From assembly GCF_014696435.1 (NCBI RefSeq), contig NZ_JACJQG010000009.1, forward strand, positions 1-64,000: 64,000 bases of DNA. The letters run 5' to 3'. How positions within the stretch are numbered: the first letter of the stretch is position 1; every line of letters starts with the position of its first letter. The position numbers were made by a program, and so were the translations under genes. Of this stretch, positions 17,886 through 25,886 are shown piece after piece. Source of the DNA: Calothrix anomala FACHB-343 (GTDB lineage Bacteria; Cyanobacteriota; Cyanobacteriia; Cyanobacteriales; Nostocaceae). The notes beneath the pieces are model-generated. The model was not told the origin of the DNA. It made no database searches and saw nothing but the letters and a program-made list of their open reading frames with translations.

Positions 17886-18653
17886 TTAGCCACTGACTGC
17901 ACGTACAGCAGTAGCGATCGCATTTTCTATAGCAATATCCTTCTGTGAATAGATGATATTTTCCGAAACAGTACGCTGGGCAACTACAGCACATACAGCC
18001 GCAGCCGCAAATTGATACACTCCCGCCATTTTAAACAGAGTGCCACATTCCATTTCATAGTTCAAGATATTCAATTGGCGATATTCGGCGGTAATTCCTT
18101 GGAGCGATCGCATTAAATAAGGATTAGCTGAATCTGTGCGTTCCTGTCCTTCGTAAAAGGTATCTACCGAAGCCGTAATTCCTAAATGATGCTCAACGCC
18201 TAACTCTTGCGCAGCTTTCACCAACGCCACCGTCAGAAACGGATCGGCTACGGCTGGATATTCCACAGGCGCAATATCATTAGCTGCACCTTGGCGACAT
18301 AACGCCGCACTACTAATGACAATACTACCCACCGATACATGGCTTTGAATCGAACCGCAAGTACCAATACGAATAATTTGCCGGATACCTAACTGTATCA
18401 ACTCATTGACAACAATACTTAAAGAAGGCGCACCCATCCCACTAGTAGCAGATAAAATAGGGCGATTATTAGCTAAATAGCCCAGATAGCTATTTAGTCC
18501 CCGATTTTCTGACAATAAGCGCACATCGCGGAAATGAGTTTGTGCAATCAAACGCGCCCGTTCCGGATCGCCAGATAATAAAGCTATTGTCGGTGGAGAA
18601 TTACCCAAGTCTTCTTGTCCAAAACCAAGATGATAGAACTGTTTACCAGTCAT
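17886..18653 (-). CDS. udp: Nucleoside phosphorylase, uridine-phosphorylase-like
   Basis: 255 residues of the NP-I family, which splits nucleosides with phosphate into base and ribose-1-phosphate. Visible motifs are SGDPERARLIAQ (phosphate-binding loop), ATSGMGAPSLSIVVNEL, IRIGTCGSIQ (phosphate and ribose contacts) and NYEMECGTLF (the ribose-binding Glu-Met-Glu type segment). Uridine phosphorylase is favoured over purine phosphorylases by overall similarity; base preference is inferred. It begins with ATG at 18651-18653 and is followed after 27 nt by the beta-lactamase gene, presumably one transcript without an obvious metabolic link. Confidence 0.87.
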   Translation of the reverse strand: MTGKQFYHLGFGQEDLGNSPPTIALLSGDPERARLIAQTHFRDVRLLSENRGLNSYLGYLANNRPILSATSGMGAPSLSIVVNELIQLGIRQIIRIGTCGSIQSHVSVGSIVISSAALCRQGAANDIAPVEYPAVADPFLTVALVKAAQELGVEHHLGITASVDTFYEGQERTDSANPYLMRSLQGITAEYRQLNILNYEMECGTLFKMAGVYQFAAAAVCAVVAQRTVSENIIYSQKDIAIENAIATAVRAVSG

Positions 18654-18889
18654 AGATTGTCAAAATATTCGCTAGAAATTAATGGTTTATTGTCAGGATT
18701 TCAGCCCTCAAATTAGAAATAAAAAGAAAATCAGAAATATAAATCATTTTATTCCTGAATCTGATGACTAACCAAATTTAGGGTACAAACAGTTATCGAA
18801 AGTTATATTTTTTTGTCAAAATCAAATTCTTTTGTTTATTAGTTCTAAGATGGAATTTTATAACCTCAGCGAAAATATTTTCTACCCCG

Positions 18890-18930
18890 TGAAGCAAGAA
18901 TCACCGCACTTATAGGGCGGTGAGTGTCAA
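18890..18930 (+). mobile_element. Solo right end of an IS200/IS605-type element
   Basis: GTGAAGCAAGAATCACCGC, a short loop, then GCGGTGAGTGTCAA forms the hairpin (18901-18907 with 18917-18923) and TCAA terminus typical of the right end of cyanobacterial TnpB elements. The intact element at 44.5-45.8 kb ends in the same way (GAAGAATCT..., CTTATAGGGCGG, AGTGTCAA at 45820). No transposase reading frame precedes it, so it is a deletion remnant or a solo end. The spacer 18654-18889 holds nothing else I can identify. Confidence 0.75.
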
Positions 18931-19010
18931 TAGGCTCATAGGCTAGGCAAAACGACAGGAGTCGAATTACTCAATTCAAATCTAATGTTTCAAACAGGAG
19001 ATAGACTGTC

Positions 19011-19244
19011 ATGCCGCAACAAAATGCTGCTCAACTTTTTAAAGCTGTAAAACAGGATCAAGCATTAAAGCAAAGACTAAAAGCCACATCCAATCCCGAA
19101 GCCTTTATCCAAATTGCTCAAGAACGTGGCTATAATTTCACAGTTGCAGAATTAGAAGCAGAAATTGCCAAATTATCTGAAGAAGATTTAGCAGCTATTA
19201 TCAATCCCGGATGGGGCCCTAGACAGCACATTCATCCTAGATAA
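19011..19244 (+). CDS. Nif11-type leader peptide family protein (possible RiPP precursor)
   Basis: 77 residues. The Nif11 domain covers residues 1-63: QNAAQLFKAVKQDQALKQRL, then NPEAFIQIAQERGYNFTVAELE, AEIAKLSEEDLAAI. It ends in a short tail NPGWGPRQHIHPR. In many bacteria Nif11 domains act as leaders of ribosomally made, modified peptides, while short-tailed forms like this are frequent in nitrogen-fixing cyanobacteria with unknown role. There is no double-Gly cleavage site and no Cys, Ser or Thr in the tail to modify, which argues against a classical lanthipeptide or cyclised product. AGGAGA lies 10 nt upstream of the ATG. No modification or transporter gene is nearby. Confidence 0.85.
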   Translation: MPQQNAAQLFKAVKQDQALKQRLKATSNPEAFIQIAQERGYNFTVAELEAEIAKLSEEDLAAIINPGWGPRQHIHPR

Positions 19245-19308
19245 TTTTGCATCTGGTACCGCTATGCGGAAGTCAACAGTCAAAAGTCAAAAGTCAAAAC
19301 GTTAATAT

Positions 19309-19450
19309 TAGGACTTACGCACCGAACACAAAAACCCTCACAAGGGTGGTCAAAAGTCAAAAGTCAATGGTCAAAATTCAGGTTTTTGGACTATGGACTA
19401 TTGACCATTGACAAAAAGCATGAAAAATATCTGACACTGCGTAAGTCCTA
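19309..19450. mobile_element. 142-bp palindromic mobile element with AATAT target duplication
   Basis: Perfect 13-bp terminal inverted repeats, TAGGACTTACGCA and TGCGTAAGTCCTA, enclose heptamer-repeat DNA. Both sides carry AATAT (19304-19308 and 19451-19455). The flanking sequence resembles 14698-14770, where only one AATAT is present, so the empty site is known. No coding capacity. It is likely a MITE. Confidence 0.87.
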
Positions 19451-19557
19451 AATATATCAAGGCTTGTGACTATTTGAAATAGTAGCTTTATTTACGCCGT
19501 GCTGTACTAATTAGTTACAAGATTGATTACTTTTTGTCTAAACTCATCCAATAAAAA

Positions 19558-19583
19558 ACAAGCCCACAAAGGTGGGCTTTGTA
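19558..19583. terminator. Bidirectional intrinsic terminator-like hairpin
   Basis: AGCCCAC (19561-19567), loop AAAG and GTGGGCT (19572-19578), flanked by ACA on the left and TTTGT on the right. It lies between the convergent Nif11 gene and the 19721-20104 gene, so it could end both transcripts. Confidence 0.6.
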
Positions 19584-19660
19584 ACAATAGCCCCAGGCTT
19601 CTAGCCTGCGGGCGTTATTTTTGGCTATGAGAGAGACTTTTTCTCATGGAAAAATACTCA

Positions 19661-19712
19661 ATGCCCAATGCCCCATGCCCCATGCCCAATGCCCAATGCC
19701 CCATGCCCCATG
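19661..19712. repeat. CCCAATG/CCCATGC heptamer repeat
   Basis: About seven units of CCCAATGC or CCCATGC type end just before the stop codon of the minus-strand membrane protein gene. The same family recurs at 21707-21732, 41094-41128 and 51203-51246. Confidence 0.85.
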
Positions 19713-19720
19713 CCCATATC

Positions 19721-20104
19721 CTATTCCGAACTCCCATCTCTTCTACCGAGTTCGTAAATACCGGAACCGATGCAAGCAAGTATACCAGTACTTATGCCCC
19801 AACTCGGGCCTAAACTGATTTCTAGCCCCCAGTGGACTAAAGCACCGACTATCAAAAAAGGCACAATACTAAACAAAGAAGCGTAAAAAGCGTTTTGGGA
19901 TTCTCTAGCTTTGCGCGTTTTTTCAAATTCTGTTTTACTAGTGTAGAGCGATCGCTCGGCAAAGTTAAACCAACGGTTAAGTTGCTCAATTACCCATTCA
20001 CTCACCGAGGAAAAAGCTAAATATAACGCCAAAGACCACAAACTCGCTCCCGCGATCGCAATTGTGTCCAATTCAAACTGGAAGGGCCAAATATCTGTCA
20101 GCAT
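19721..20104 (-). CDS. Conserved hypothetical membrane protein
   Basis: 127 residues. Predicted helices are AIAGASLWSLALYLAFSSV near the N-terminus, then FYASLFSIVPFLIVGALVHW and GISTGILACIGSGIYEL. Between them is a charged cytoplasm-like segment (ERSLYTSKTEFEKTRKARES). The start is ATG at 20102-20104. It is monocistronic, with the repeat cluster immediately downstream. The family is not recognised and no function is proposed. Confidence 0.65.
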   Translation of the reverse strand: MLTDIWPFQFELDTIAIAGASLWSLALYLAFSSVSEWVIEQLNRWFNFAERSLYTSKTEFEKTRKARESQNAFYASLFSIVPFLIVGALVHWGLEISLGPSWGISTGILACIGSGIYELGRRDGSSE

Positions 20105-20451
20105 AGTTTGTCGGAGTCTTGTAAAGGCACAATTTTAGCTGTAAAGCTTTGATGAACGTCAAATTAGTCTTTTAAGTACATTAACTTAACAGCCTTTTGC
20201 CGGATTAGCAACTATCTTGAGCGTATATTATTTCAGTCACCACTGCTTTTTTGACTCATAATGTATGAATTAGCATCATGGTTATGTCCGTAAAAACCAG
20301 TAGAAACATTAGATATTAAAAATTACTTAATCCGTAATTACTAGCTAAACACTATGCTAATTAAAGACTATACTTGTGTACTGAAATGCAATAAAAATAC
20401 TGATAAGCTCTAATTTTGCAATTTTTGATTTGAATCTCTAATCATACAGAC

Positions 20452-20531
20452 TTGACAGTTAAAAAAGCATGATATTGTAGGCTAGATAACTTGACATAGA
20501 AATATGTACTAGCCATATATTGTCATGTCAA
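20452..20531 (+). promoter_or_regulatory. Candidate promoter and dyad upstream of the M23 peptidase gene
   Basis: Two TTGACA boxes (20452-20457 and 20491-20496) are followed by AT-rich -10-like sequences (TATTGT after 15 nt; CATATA or TATATT after 17-19 nt). The second lies in an imperfect dyad, TTGACAT to ATGTCAA at 20525-20531. The rest of the 538-bp spacer 20105-20642 shows no gene or known repeat. Box matches alone are weak evidence. Confidence 0.3.
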
Positions 20532-20642
20532 CCATATTGAGATATCAAGAATTAAATAGCTTTCATCGCAGCTTTTAGAACCCAATTAAATTGAATTTTC
20601 ACAGCAATTTATTAAAAATTTTATTGGATTGAGGCAGAAAAA

Positions 20643-21344
20643 ATGAATCAGCAGCGACAAAAAGTATTAGTATCGGGAGCTACTTTATTAATATTAGGAT
20701 TGAGTATTGCCAGCGTCGTTACTCTATTACCTAAACCAGAGAGCGCCAGAGCTAGAGAAGTTAAGTCAACCAAAGTCAATAAAAGTAATGCTTGGCTAGC
20801 CGCTTCTTTTCCTGTAGAGAATTTTCAAGCTTACACTTCTGCTTTTGGTTATCGCCGTTCAGCGACTGGTGGTGATAACTGGGAATTTCATGGCGGCTTA
20901 GATATAGCTGCGCCCCAAGGTAGTTATATCCGCAATTGGTGGGCTGGTAAAGTCATTAAAGTAGGCGATCGCAATGCCTGTGGTACTCATATCGTCATCA
21001 AATCCGGAGCCTGGGAGCATACCTACTGTCACATGGAAGGACATGTTGAAAGCGTCTCTGGGCGGCGTTATTTAGTCGATCGCACAGGTGGAATTCAAAT
21101 CGCTGAAGGTCAACAAATACCTACTGGTATCAGAATTGGCAGAGTCGGCATGACCGGACGCACCACCGGGCCTCACCTGCACTGGGGACTCAAGTATGAT
21201 AGCAACTATGTAGATCCAGCAATGGTTCTGCGGGAAATGTTTTCTCAGCAACAAATCGCCAGAAAAACCGGCTCTACAGTTGATGCTCAACAATCACAAG
21301 TCATCATTGAAGAATCAAAATATACTCGCGATTCCGGTTATTAA
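20643..21344 (+). CDS. M23-family (LytM-type) zinc metallopeptidase
   Basis: 233 residues. An N-terminal membrane anchor or signal (VLVSGATLLILGLSIASVVTLL) precedes a LytM domain at about 60-205. The zinc ligands and catalytic residues are visible: HGGLD (His83, Asp87), and HLH at 178-180. These enzymes cut peptide cross-links of peptidoglycan in the periplasm, in cell division, filament septum remodelling or turnover. There is no LysM or SH3 binding domain. The start is ATG at 20643 after GAGGCAGAAAAA. It is monocistronic, and the palindromic element at 21350-21588 starts 6 nt after its stop codon and may end the transcript. Confidence 0.88.
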   Translation: MNQQRQKVLVSGATLLILGLSIASVVTLLPKPESARAREVKSTKVNKSNAWLAASFPVENFQAYTSAFGYRRSATGGDNWEFHGGLDIAAPQGSYIRNWWAGKVIKVGDRNACGTHIVIKSGAWEHTYCHMEGHVESVSGRRYLVDRTGGIQIAEGQQIPTGIRIGRVGMTGRTTGPHLHWGLKYDSNYVDPAMVLREMFSQQQIARKTGSTVDAQQSQVIIEESKYTRDSGY

Positions 21345-21349
21345 TGCCA

Positions 21350-21588
21350 AATTGTAGGGGCGGAGTAACCCCCACCTGTGTCAACTTAAGCTCAAACGCT
21401 TACCCCACAAGCCTTTTACCCCTCCCCTTAATCCCCTCCCCGTAAACGGGGAGGGGACGTTTTGGCTTTAGACAAAACTGGGGTGGGGTAACGCGGATAT
21501 TGATGGTAGGCGATTTGATGCAAAATCGAGTCCTGATGAGGGTTTCGCGTTAAGTTGACACCAATGGGTAACCCTGCCCCTACAAGTT
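21350..21588. mobile_element. Large palindromic element (uninterrupted copy)
   Basis: Ends TTGTAGGGGCGG (left) and CCCTGCCCCTACAA (right) continue inward with TAACCCCC, TGTGTCAACTTAA against TTAAGTTGACACCAATGG, and enclose a G/C palindrome (CCCTCCCCG, then CGGGGAGGGG near 21436-21455). No coding capacity. Interrupted relatives are at 23519-23842 and 25887-26310. Below it, 21589-21824 carries short tandem repeats (AATCTAAA type at 21664-21700 and CCCAATG type at 21707-21732). Confidence 0.75.
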
Positions 21589-21824
21589 GTGGGTTTGGTA
21601 AGTTAATGATTGGAATATTTTTTTATTTGGAAGTACCTTAGAGTTAGTCCACGAGCATCTTTTGGATTCTAATCTAAAATCTAAAATCCAAAATCTAAAA
21701 TTATTGCCAATGCCCAATGCCCCATGCCCAATACTTAATTTCCTACTTGATAAAAGTTTATACCTTCCGGAAAACATACTTCTTGGACTGAAGGTTGCCT
21801 CAAGATGCGTTATACACTTGAGAT

Positions 21825-22412
21825 ATGGTCATAAAACGATCGCATTGGCAGTTAGGATTGTTACTCCTATTTATGGTGCTGGGAACACCCTCAATTCCAG
21901 CAACACAAGCACAAACAAATAACCAAGAAGAAACATTAATAGAGGCTGTTACCGTAGATCAAGTTGATGTGTTGAAACAGTACTTAGATAACGGCGGCGA
22001 TCCCGATAGATATTTTGCGCTGGCGGTAAGTAATGGTTCCATGCAGAGTGTAGAATTAATGCTGCAACGGGGAGCAAATGTGAATATTGCCGATCCAAAT
22101 GGTATAACTCCGTTAATGGTTGCAGCTAGGTATACCTATCGTGCGGGAATAGAAATGACAAAATTTTTACTAGATAAAGGTGCTTTAGTGAATGCAAAAA
22201 CTCAAAAAGATAGCACTGCACTAATGTTTGCTTGTTCGCCAGTAGCTCAACACTACGAAGATGATTATGTCAAAGTTGTGAAAATGCTACTTGCCAAGGG
22301 CGCACAGATAAATGTTAAAAACAAGCTGGGTGCAACACCGCTAAGTATCGCAACTCAAGGTAATTGGCAGAAGATCGTTGCTGTTCTTAAGAAGGCTGGG
22401 GCGAAAGTATAA
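21825..22412 (+). CDS. Exported ankyrin-repeat protein
   Basis: 195 residues. A signal peptide (WQLGLLLLFMVLGTPSIPATQAQ) is followed by four to five ankyrin repeats: LIEAVTVDQVDVLKQYLDNG, SMQSVELMLQRGANVNIAD, GITPLMVAARYTYRAGIEM, KDSTALMFACSPVAQHYED and GATPLSIATQGNWQKIVAVL. Ankyrin repeats bind proteins; export implies a periplasmic partner. The start is ATG at 21825, with no strong Shine-Dalgarno sequence. It is monocistronic and no partner can be named. Confidence 0.83.
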   Translation: MVIKRSHWQLGLLLLFMVLGTPSIPATQAQTNNQEETLIEAVTVDQVDVLKQYLDNGGDPDRYFALAVSNGSMQSVELMLQRGANVNIADPNGITPLMVAARYTYRAGIEMTKFLLDKGALVNAKTQKDSTALMFACSPVAQHYEDDYVKVVKMLLAKGAQINVKNKLGATPLSIATQGNWQKIVAVLKKAGAKV

Positions 22413-22513
22413 ATAGTCATTTGCCATTTGTCATTTGTCATTGGTTAGTTTAGTTATTCTCTGCGTTTCTTTGTTTCTTTGTCTGTTTTTATCTGACTAC
22501 TCATTAATTTTGG

Positions 22514-22649
22514 TAACTATAATTAATTAAGGATAAATGTAGGTTGGGTTGAGGAAAGAAACCCAACATTTTCAGCGATTTGTTGGGTTTTTACACGGTA
22601 AACTCAACCTACGCGGGTTAAGGTTTTTGACGCTAAATGAACGGTATTG
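22514..22649. mobile_element. 136-bp MITE, family 4, diverged copy
   Basis: The interior matches the copy at 47285-47420 (AAGGATAAATGTAGGTTGGG, then paired GTTGGGTT and AACCCAAC arms) and the length is exactly the same. The right terminus (TAAATGAACGGTATTG) is recognisable; the left terminus has decayed and no target duplication remains. The rest of the spacer 22413-22657 holds CATTTGT-type short repeats. Confidence 0.75.
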
Positions 22650-22657
22650 AACTACAG

Positions 22658-23173
22658 TTAGTTTACTAGACTAATAGATTTAGCAATAATTACGGGTTTT
22701 TTCAGATAACTTGTATAGTCTGCGTCTGGTAAATCTAAATTAAAATCTCGTTCGACATCAGGAATTACTAATCTCCGAACTTCACCTTTAATTTCTATTC
22801 TTTTATTGGTATTGGTAGGTAACTCAAAAATTACATTTGAGGCATTCACAACTAATAGAGATTCTTGGCTACTTCCTGGGCGATCGTTGATGAGAAAGGA
22901 ATTAGAGTTTATTGTCTTAACTGGCTTGCTTCTGATGGTGATGGTTTCTCCAATAAATTCGCCAGTATTTGTAGTTACTTTTGATGTGCTACTCAGATTA
23001 GGAAATCGATTGCTACCCTGTCCATCGGTGTAGTCCCATTTTACAAAAGCAGCTATCATTACTAAAGTAGCTAACAATATTGCATCTTGTAGCCTTAATG
23101 TCCGAGGAGGACTTGTTACTCTAGAATCAGTATTAGTATTTTGCTGAGATTGACTGCGATCAAATATAGTCAT
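22658..23173 (-). CDS. Hypothetical membrane-anchored protein, possibly OB-like fold
   Basis: 171 residues. A polar N-terminus (about 25 residues) is followed by one membrane segment (LQDAILLATLVMIAAFVKW). A predicted beta-rich domain then contains GEFIGETITIRSKPV, NSFLINDRPG, ESLLVVNASNVIFELP and RIEIKGEVRRLV, spaced like a small OB-type barrel. This suggests a periplasmic or lumenal ligand-binding domain. The start is ATG at 23171-23173. It is monocistronic. The family is not recognised with confidence and the OB assignment is an inference from pattern. Confidence 0.6.
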   Translation of the reverse strand: MTIFDRSQSQQNTNTDSRVTSPPRTLRLQDAILLATLVMIAAFVKWDYTDGQGSNRFPNLSSTSKVTTNTGEFIGETITIRSKPVKTINSNSFLINDRPGSSQESLLVVNASNVIFELPTNTNKRIEIKGEVRRLVIPDVERDFNLDLPDADYTSYLKKPVIIAKSISLVN

Positions 23174-23518
23174 AATAGTAGGCTTTTAAAAATGATTATT
23201 TGTGTAAAATGTTTTTTTTTGAGCAACTTAGATAATCACTAAGGAAGATATTAATAATCTCCCTTAGCGAATAGATATCACTACCTGCACCTATTCCTAC
23301 AGCTACTGCGGTTATATTCTGTCAGCTAATGAATGGCTGAGTTACAGAACATTTGGCATTAGCTTGTTTACTAAAATCTAGAATTTGATATTAATAAAAA
23401 ATCTCTATAAGTTTCTTCCTGCTTAAGTGATAAAATTGTTTTAAAATAACAATGGTTAGCACTACTTTAGATATAGGTAAAGTACAAATAATCGTTGATT
23501 GCAGGGTCATGACAATAC

Positions 23519-23842
23519 CCATTGGTGTCAACTTACAGCAATTTTCAGGTAAATCGACCACACTGTAGGGGCACGGCATCCATAATCTTCTCGTATGTAC
23601 AATAATCTTACTGTTGCCGTGCCCCTACTACGATTGTGGTTCAAATGTATGAAAACTGCTGTAACTTCAAAAGCTTACCCCACAAGTCTTTTACTCCTCC
23701 CCTAACCCCTCCCCTTGCCAAGGGGAGGGGAAGTTTTGGCTTTAGACAAAACTGGGGTGGGGTAACGCAGAGCTTGATGGTAGACGATGGAATCCGCTCA
23801 TCACTTATTGGCAACGGTTTCACGTTAAGTTGACACCAATGG
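23519..23842. mobile_element. Large palindromic element interrupted by MITE family 1
   Basis: The ends CCATTGGTGTCAACTTA and TTAAGTTGACACCAATGG, and the interior (GCTTACCCCACAAG, CTTTAGACAAAACTGGGG), match the uninterrupted copy at 21350-21588. The 130-bp MITE at 23534-23663 sits in it at a TA. The rest of the spacer (23174-23518 and 23843-24016) contains no gene I can support. Confidence 0.78.
23534..23663. mobile_element. 130-bp MITE, family 1, copy B (nested)
   Basis: Bounded by TA (23534-23535 and 23662-23663) with the CAGCAATTTTCA / TGAAAACTGCTG terminal arms. The uninterrupted paralogue reads CAACTTAAGCTC where this copy reads CAACTTA, the element, then TAACTTC. A TA target duplication is therefore directly visible. 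Confidence 0.9.
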
Positions 23843-24016
23843 ACAGTGCCATACCCCTATCGACTTACCTTATTTACCTGAAATACACTGTAGATAGAAT
23901 GGTAGAGATAGGCGCGATCGCCATTTATTGCTATACAAAACTTAAGATATAAATCTTTATAAAATGCATAAATTAAATGTTAATCCAAGCTTTGAATTTA
24001 TTCATAAAAATTAACT

Positions 24017-25060
24017 ATGACTGAGGTTAAAAATTTTCAGGTTGAGTCTACTATCTCGACAAAAAAGAAAGGTAAATCACTACCGCCAAAGCTAATTATT
24101 CAGCTTGGTAGGTTTGTGTGGACAACTATGTGGCAAACTATGATGTCGAAAATTGCTCCGCGCAACAAGTCGGGAGAATATCTTCGTCCTAGCAGTCAAT
24201 TTAGAAATTCTATTAGCGCACAGACAAATAGTCTCTATCCAGCAGCCACAGGACGGTATCATCTCTATGTAGGGTTGAGTTGTCCTTGGGCGCATCGTAC
24301 CTTAATTTTACGGACTTTGAAGGGATTAGAAGATGCAATATCTGTAACTGTAGTTGTTCCTTCAGCGATCGCAGGTGGTTGGATATTTGATGAACCAGAA
24401 TTAGATTGTGCTAGTCTGGCGCAATTATATCAACTAGCACAACCGGGTTATAGCGGTAGGGCTACAGTTCCCGTTTTATGGGACAAACAAACAAATACTA
24501 TTGTTAATAACGAAAGTTCAGAAATTATCGTTATGCTGAACTCAGAATTTAATGAGTTCGCTGGTAATCCGACACTGAATTTGTATCCAGAAGCATTAAA
24601 AGAAAAGATTGATAGCTGGAATGAGAAGGTTTATCACAGTGTAAATAACGGTGTTTATCGTTGCGGTTTTGCTCAAACCCAACAAGCTTACAATCTAGCT
24701 ATAGATGAATTATTCACGACATTAGATGAAATTGAAGCCGTACTAGACACCAATAGATATTTGTGTGGAAATAATCTCACCCTTGCAGATGTGCGGCTAT
24801 TTACAACATTATTCCGCTTTGATGTCGCTTATTATGGAATTTTTAAATGTAACCGCCGACGAATTCAAGATTATCCCAACTTAGGAGCTTACTTAAGAGA
24901 TATATATCAACTTCCTGGTGTGGCTGACACCTGTAATTTAGAAAGCGTGAAGCAAGATTATTATGGTAATTTATTTCCGTTAAATCCTGGCGGAATTATT
25001 CCTTCCGGGCCAGATATGTCATATTTGTTAACACCACACGATCGCGATCGCATCGGTTGA
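24017..25060 (+). CDS. Glutathionyl-hydroquinone reductase-like (Xi-class) glutathione S-transferase
   Basis: 347 residues. After an N-terminal extension comes a thioredoxin-like domain with the CPWA motif (catalytic Cys89 in GLSCPWAHRTLI), then ATVPVLWDKQTNTIVNNESSEI (the cis-Pro and glutathione-binding ESS region). An all-helical C-terminal domain follows (CGNNLTLADVRLFTTLFRFD) and the family tail YGNLFPLNPGGIIP. Members reduce glutathionyl-hydroquinones and are cytoplasmic. The N-terminus (FVWTTMWQTMMSK) is longer than in the E. coli protein, as in plant and cyanobacterial forms. It is monocistronic. The family call is strong; the in vivo substrate is not known. Confidence 0.9.
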   Translation: MTEVKNFQVESTISTKKKGKSLPPKLIIQLGRFVWTTMWQTMMSKIAPRNKSGEYLRPSSQFRNSISAQTNSLYPAATGRYHLYVGLSCPWAHRTLILRTLKGLEDAISVTVVVPSAIAGGWIFDEPELDCASLAQLYQLAQPGYSGRATVPVLWDKQTNTIVNNESSEIIVMLNSEFNEFAGNPTLNLYPEALKEKIDSWNEKVYHSVNNGVYRCGFAQTQQAYNLAIDELFTTLDEIEAVLDTNRYLCGNNLTLADVRLFTTLFRFDVAYYGIFKCNRRRIQDYPNLGAYLRDIYQLPGVADTCNLESVKQDYYGNLFPLNPGGIIPSGPDMSYLLTPHDRDRIG

Positions 25061-25089
25061 ACAAGAAAATGAGATCGCCTTAATATTTG

Positions 25090-25132
25090 TAGTGCGGGCA
25101 TCTTGCCCGCGCGAGCAAGATGCTCGCACTAC
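25090..25132. terminator. Strong palindrome between convergent genes
   Basis: TAGTGCGGGCATCTTGC (25090-25106) pairs with GCAAGATGCTCGCACTA (25115-25131) with one mismatch. It lies between the GST gene and the convergent HdeD gene and is followed by TTATTTTTA. It probably acts as a two-way terminator; it also looks like a mobile REP-type palindrome. Confidence 0.65.
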
Positions 25133-25150
25133 TTATTTTTACTTGATGCC

Positions 25151-25732
25151 TTAAGCCGTACCAGCAGCTTGATCCGGTTTATTAAAGCCAGAGCCACCAT
25201 TCCATGACAGCATTACCCGTGAGACGCCAGTGAAGAGAATGCTGACGCCGAGTAAAGTTCCAATCAACCAAGGTGCATTAAAAGGCCATTGAAACCAAAT
25301 CATTGCACCCAAAATTAAAGTGATAATACCATCACCTAATACCCATGTCCAGTTTTGTTGGGGACGCAATCTAAATGCGAGAATTAACTCAAACACACCT
25401 TCAGTTAATAAGAAGCTACCCAGCAATAAAGTTAGTGTCAAAATACCTGTAGATGGGTAAATCAACAGCATTACACCAGTTGCAATGTAGAGTACGCCTA
25501 ATAAAACTTTCCAAACTAAACCGCCTTCGTTACGGGTGTTATATGCATAGAAGAGTTTAGCGAATCCAGCAGAGGCGAGAATCACTGCTACCCAGGCTTC
25601 TGCGAAAATTGTCGAGATAGCCGGAAGTGCGATCGCAATAATTCCCAAGACAATCAAGAGAACACCAGTTAACAGAGATTTATTATCACTCTTGTTAATT
25701 TCATTAGAAACATTAGAAACATTGCCTGTCAT
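25151..25732 (-). CDS. HdeD family membrane protein
   Basis: 193 residues with six membrane segments, starting with LLTGVLLIVLGIIAIALPA and AWVAVILASAGFAKLFYAY, and a repeated helix-pair pattern typical of HdeD/DUF308. HdeD contributes to acid resistance in E. coli at high cell density; in cyanobacteria the role is not defined. The short polar N-terminus (SNVSNEINKSDNKS) is cytoplasmic. The start is ATG at 25730-25732. It is monocistronic, converging on the GST gene. Confidence 0.88.
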   Translation of the reverse strand: MTGNVSNVSNEINKSDNKSLLTGVLLIVLGIIAIALPAISTIFAEAWVAVILASAGFAKLFYAYNTRNEGGLVWKVLLGVLYIATGVMLLIYPSTGILTLTLLLGSFLLTEGVFELILAFRLRPQQNWTWVLGDGIITLILGAMIWFQWPFNAPWLIGTLLGVSILFTGVSRVMLSWNGGSGFNKPDQAAGTA

Positions 25733-25886
25733 AGCAATTTTATCCTTAAATACCTATTTATTGAACTCTCAATTTAGGCTAAGGAATTTTGCCTATGAAG
25801 ACATCACCCTAAGGTAGACTAATCGGTTTAGCAACAGTTGATAAGTAGTAATCCTGAAGAAGTACAAAATAAATTATCCCAAATTT

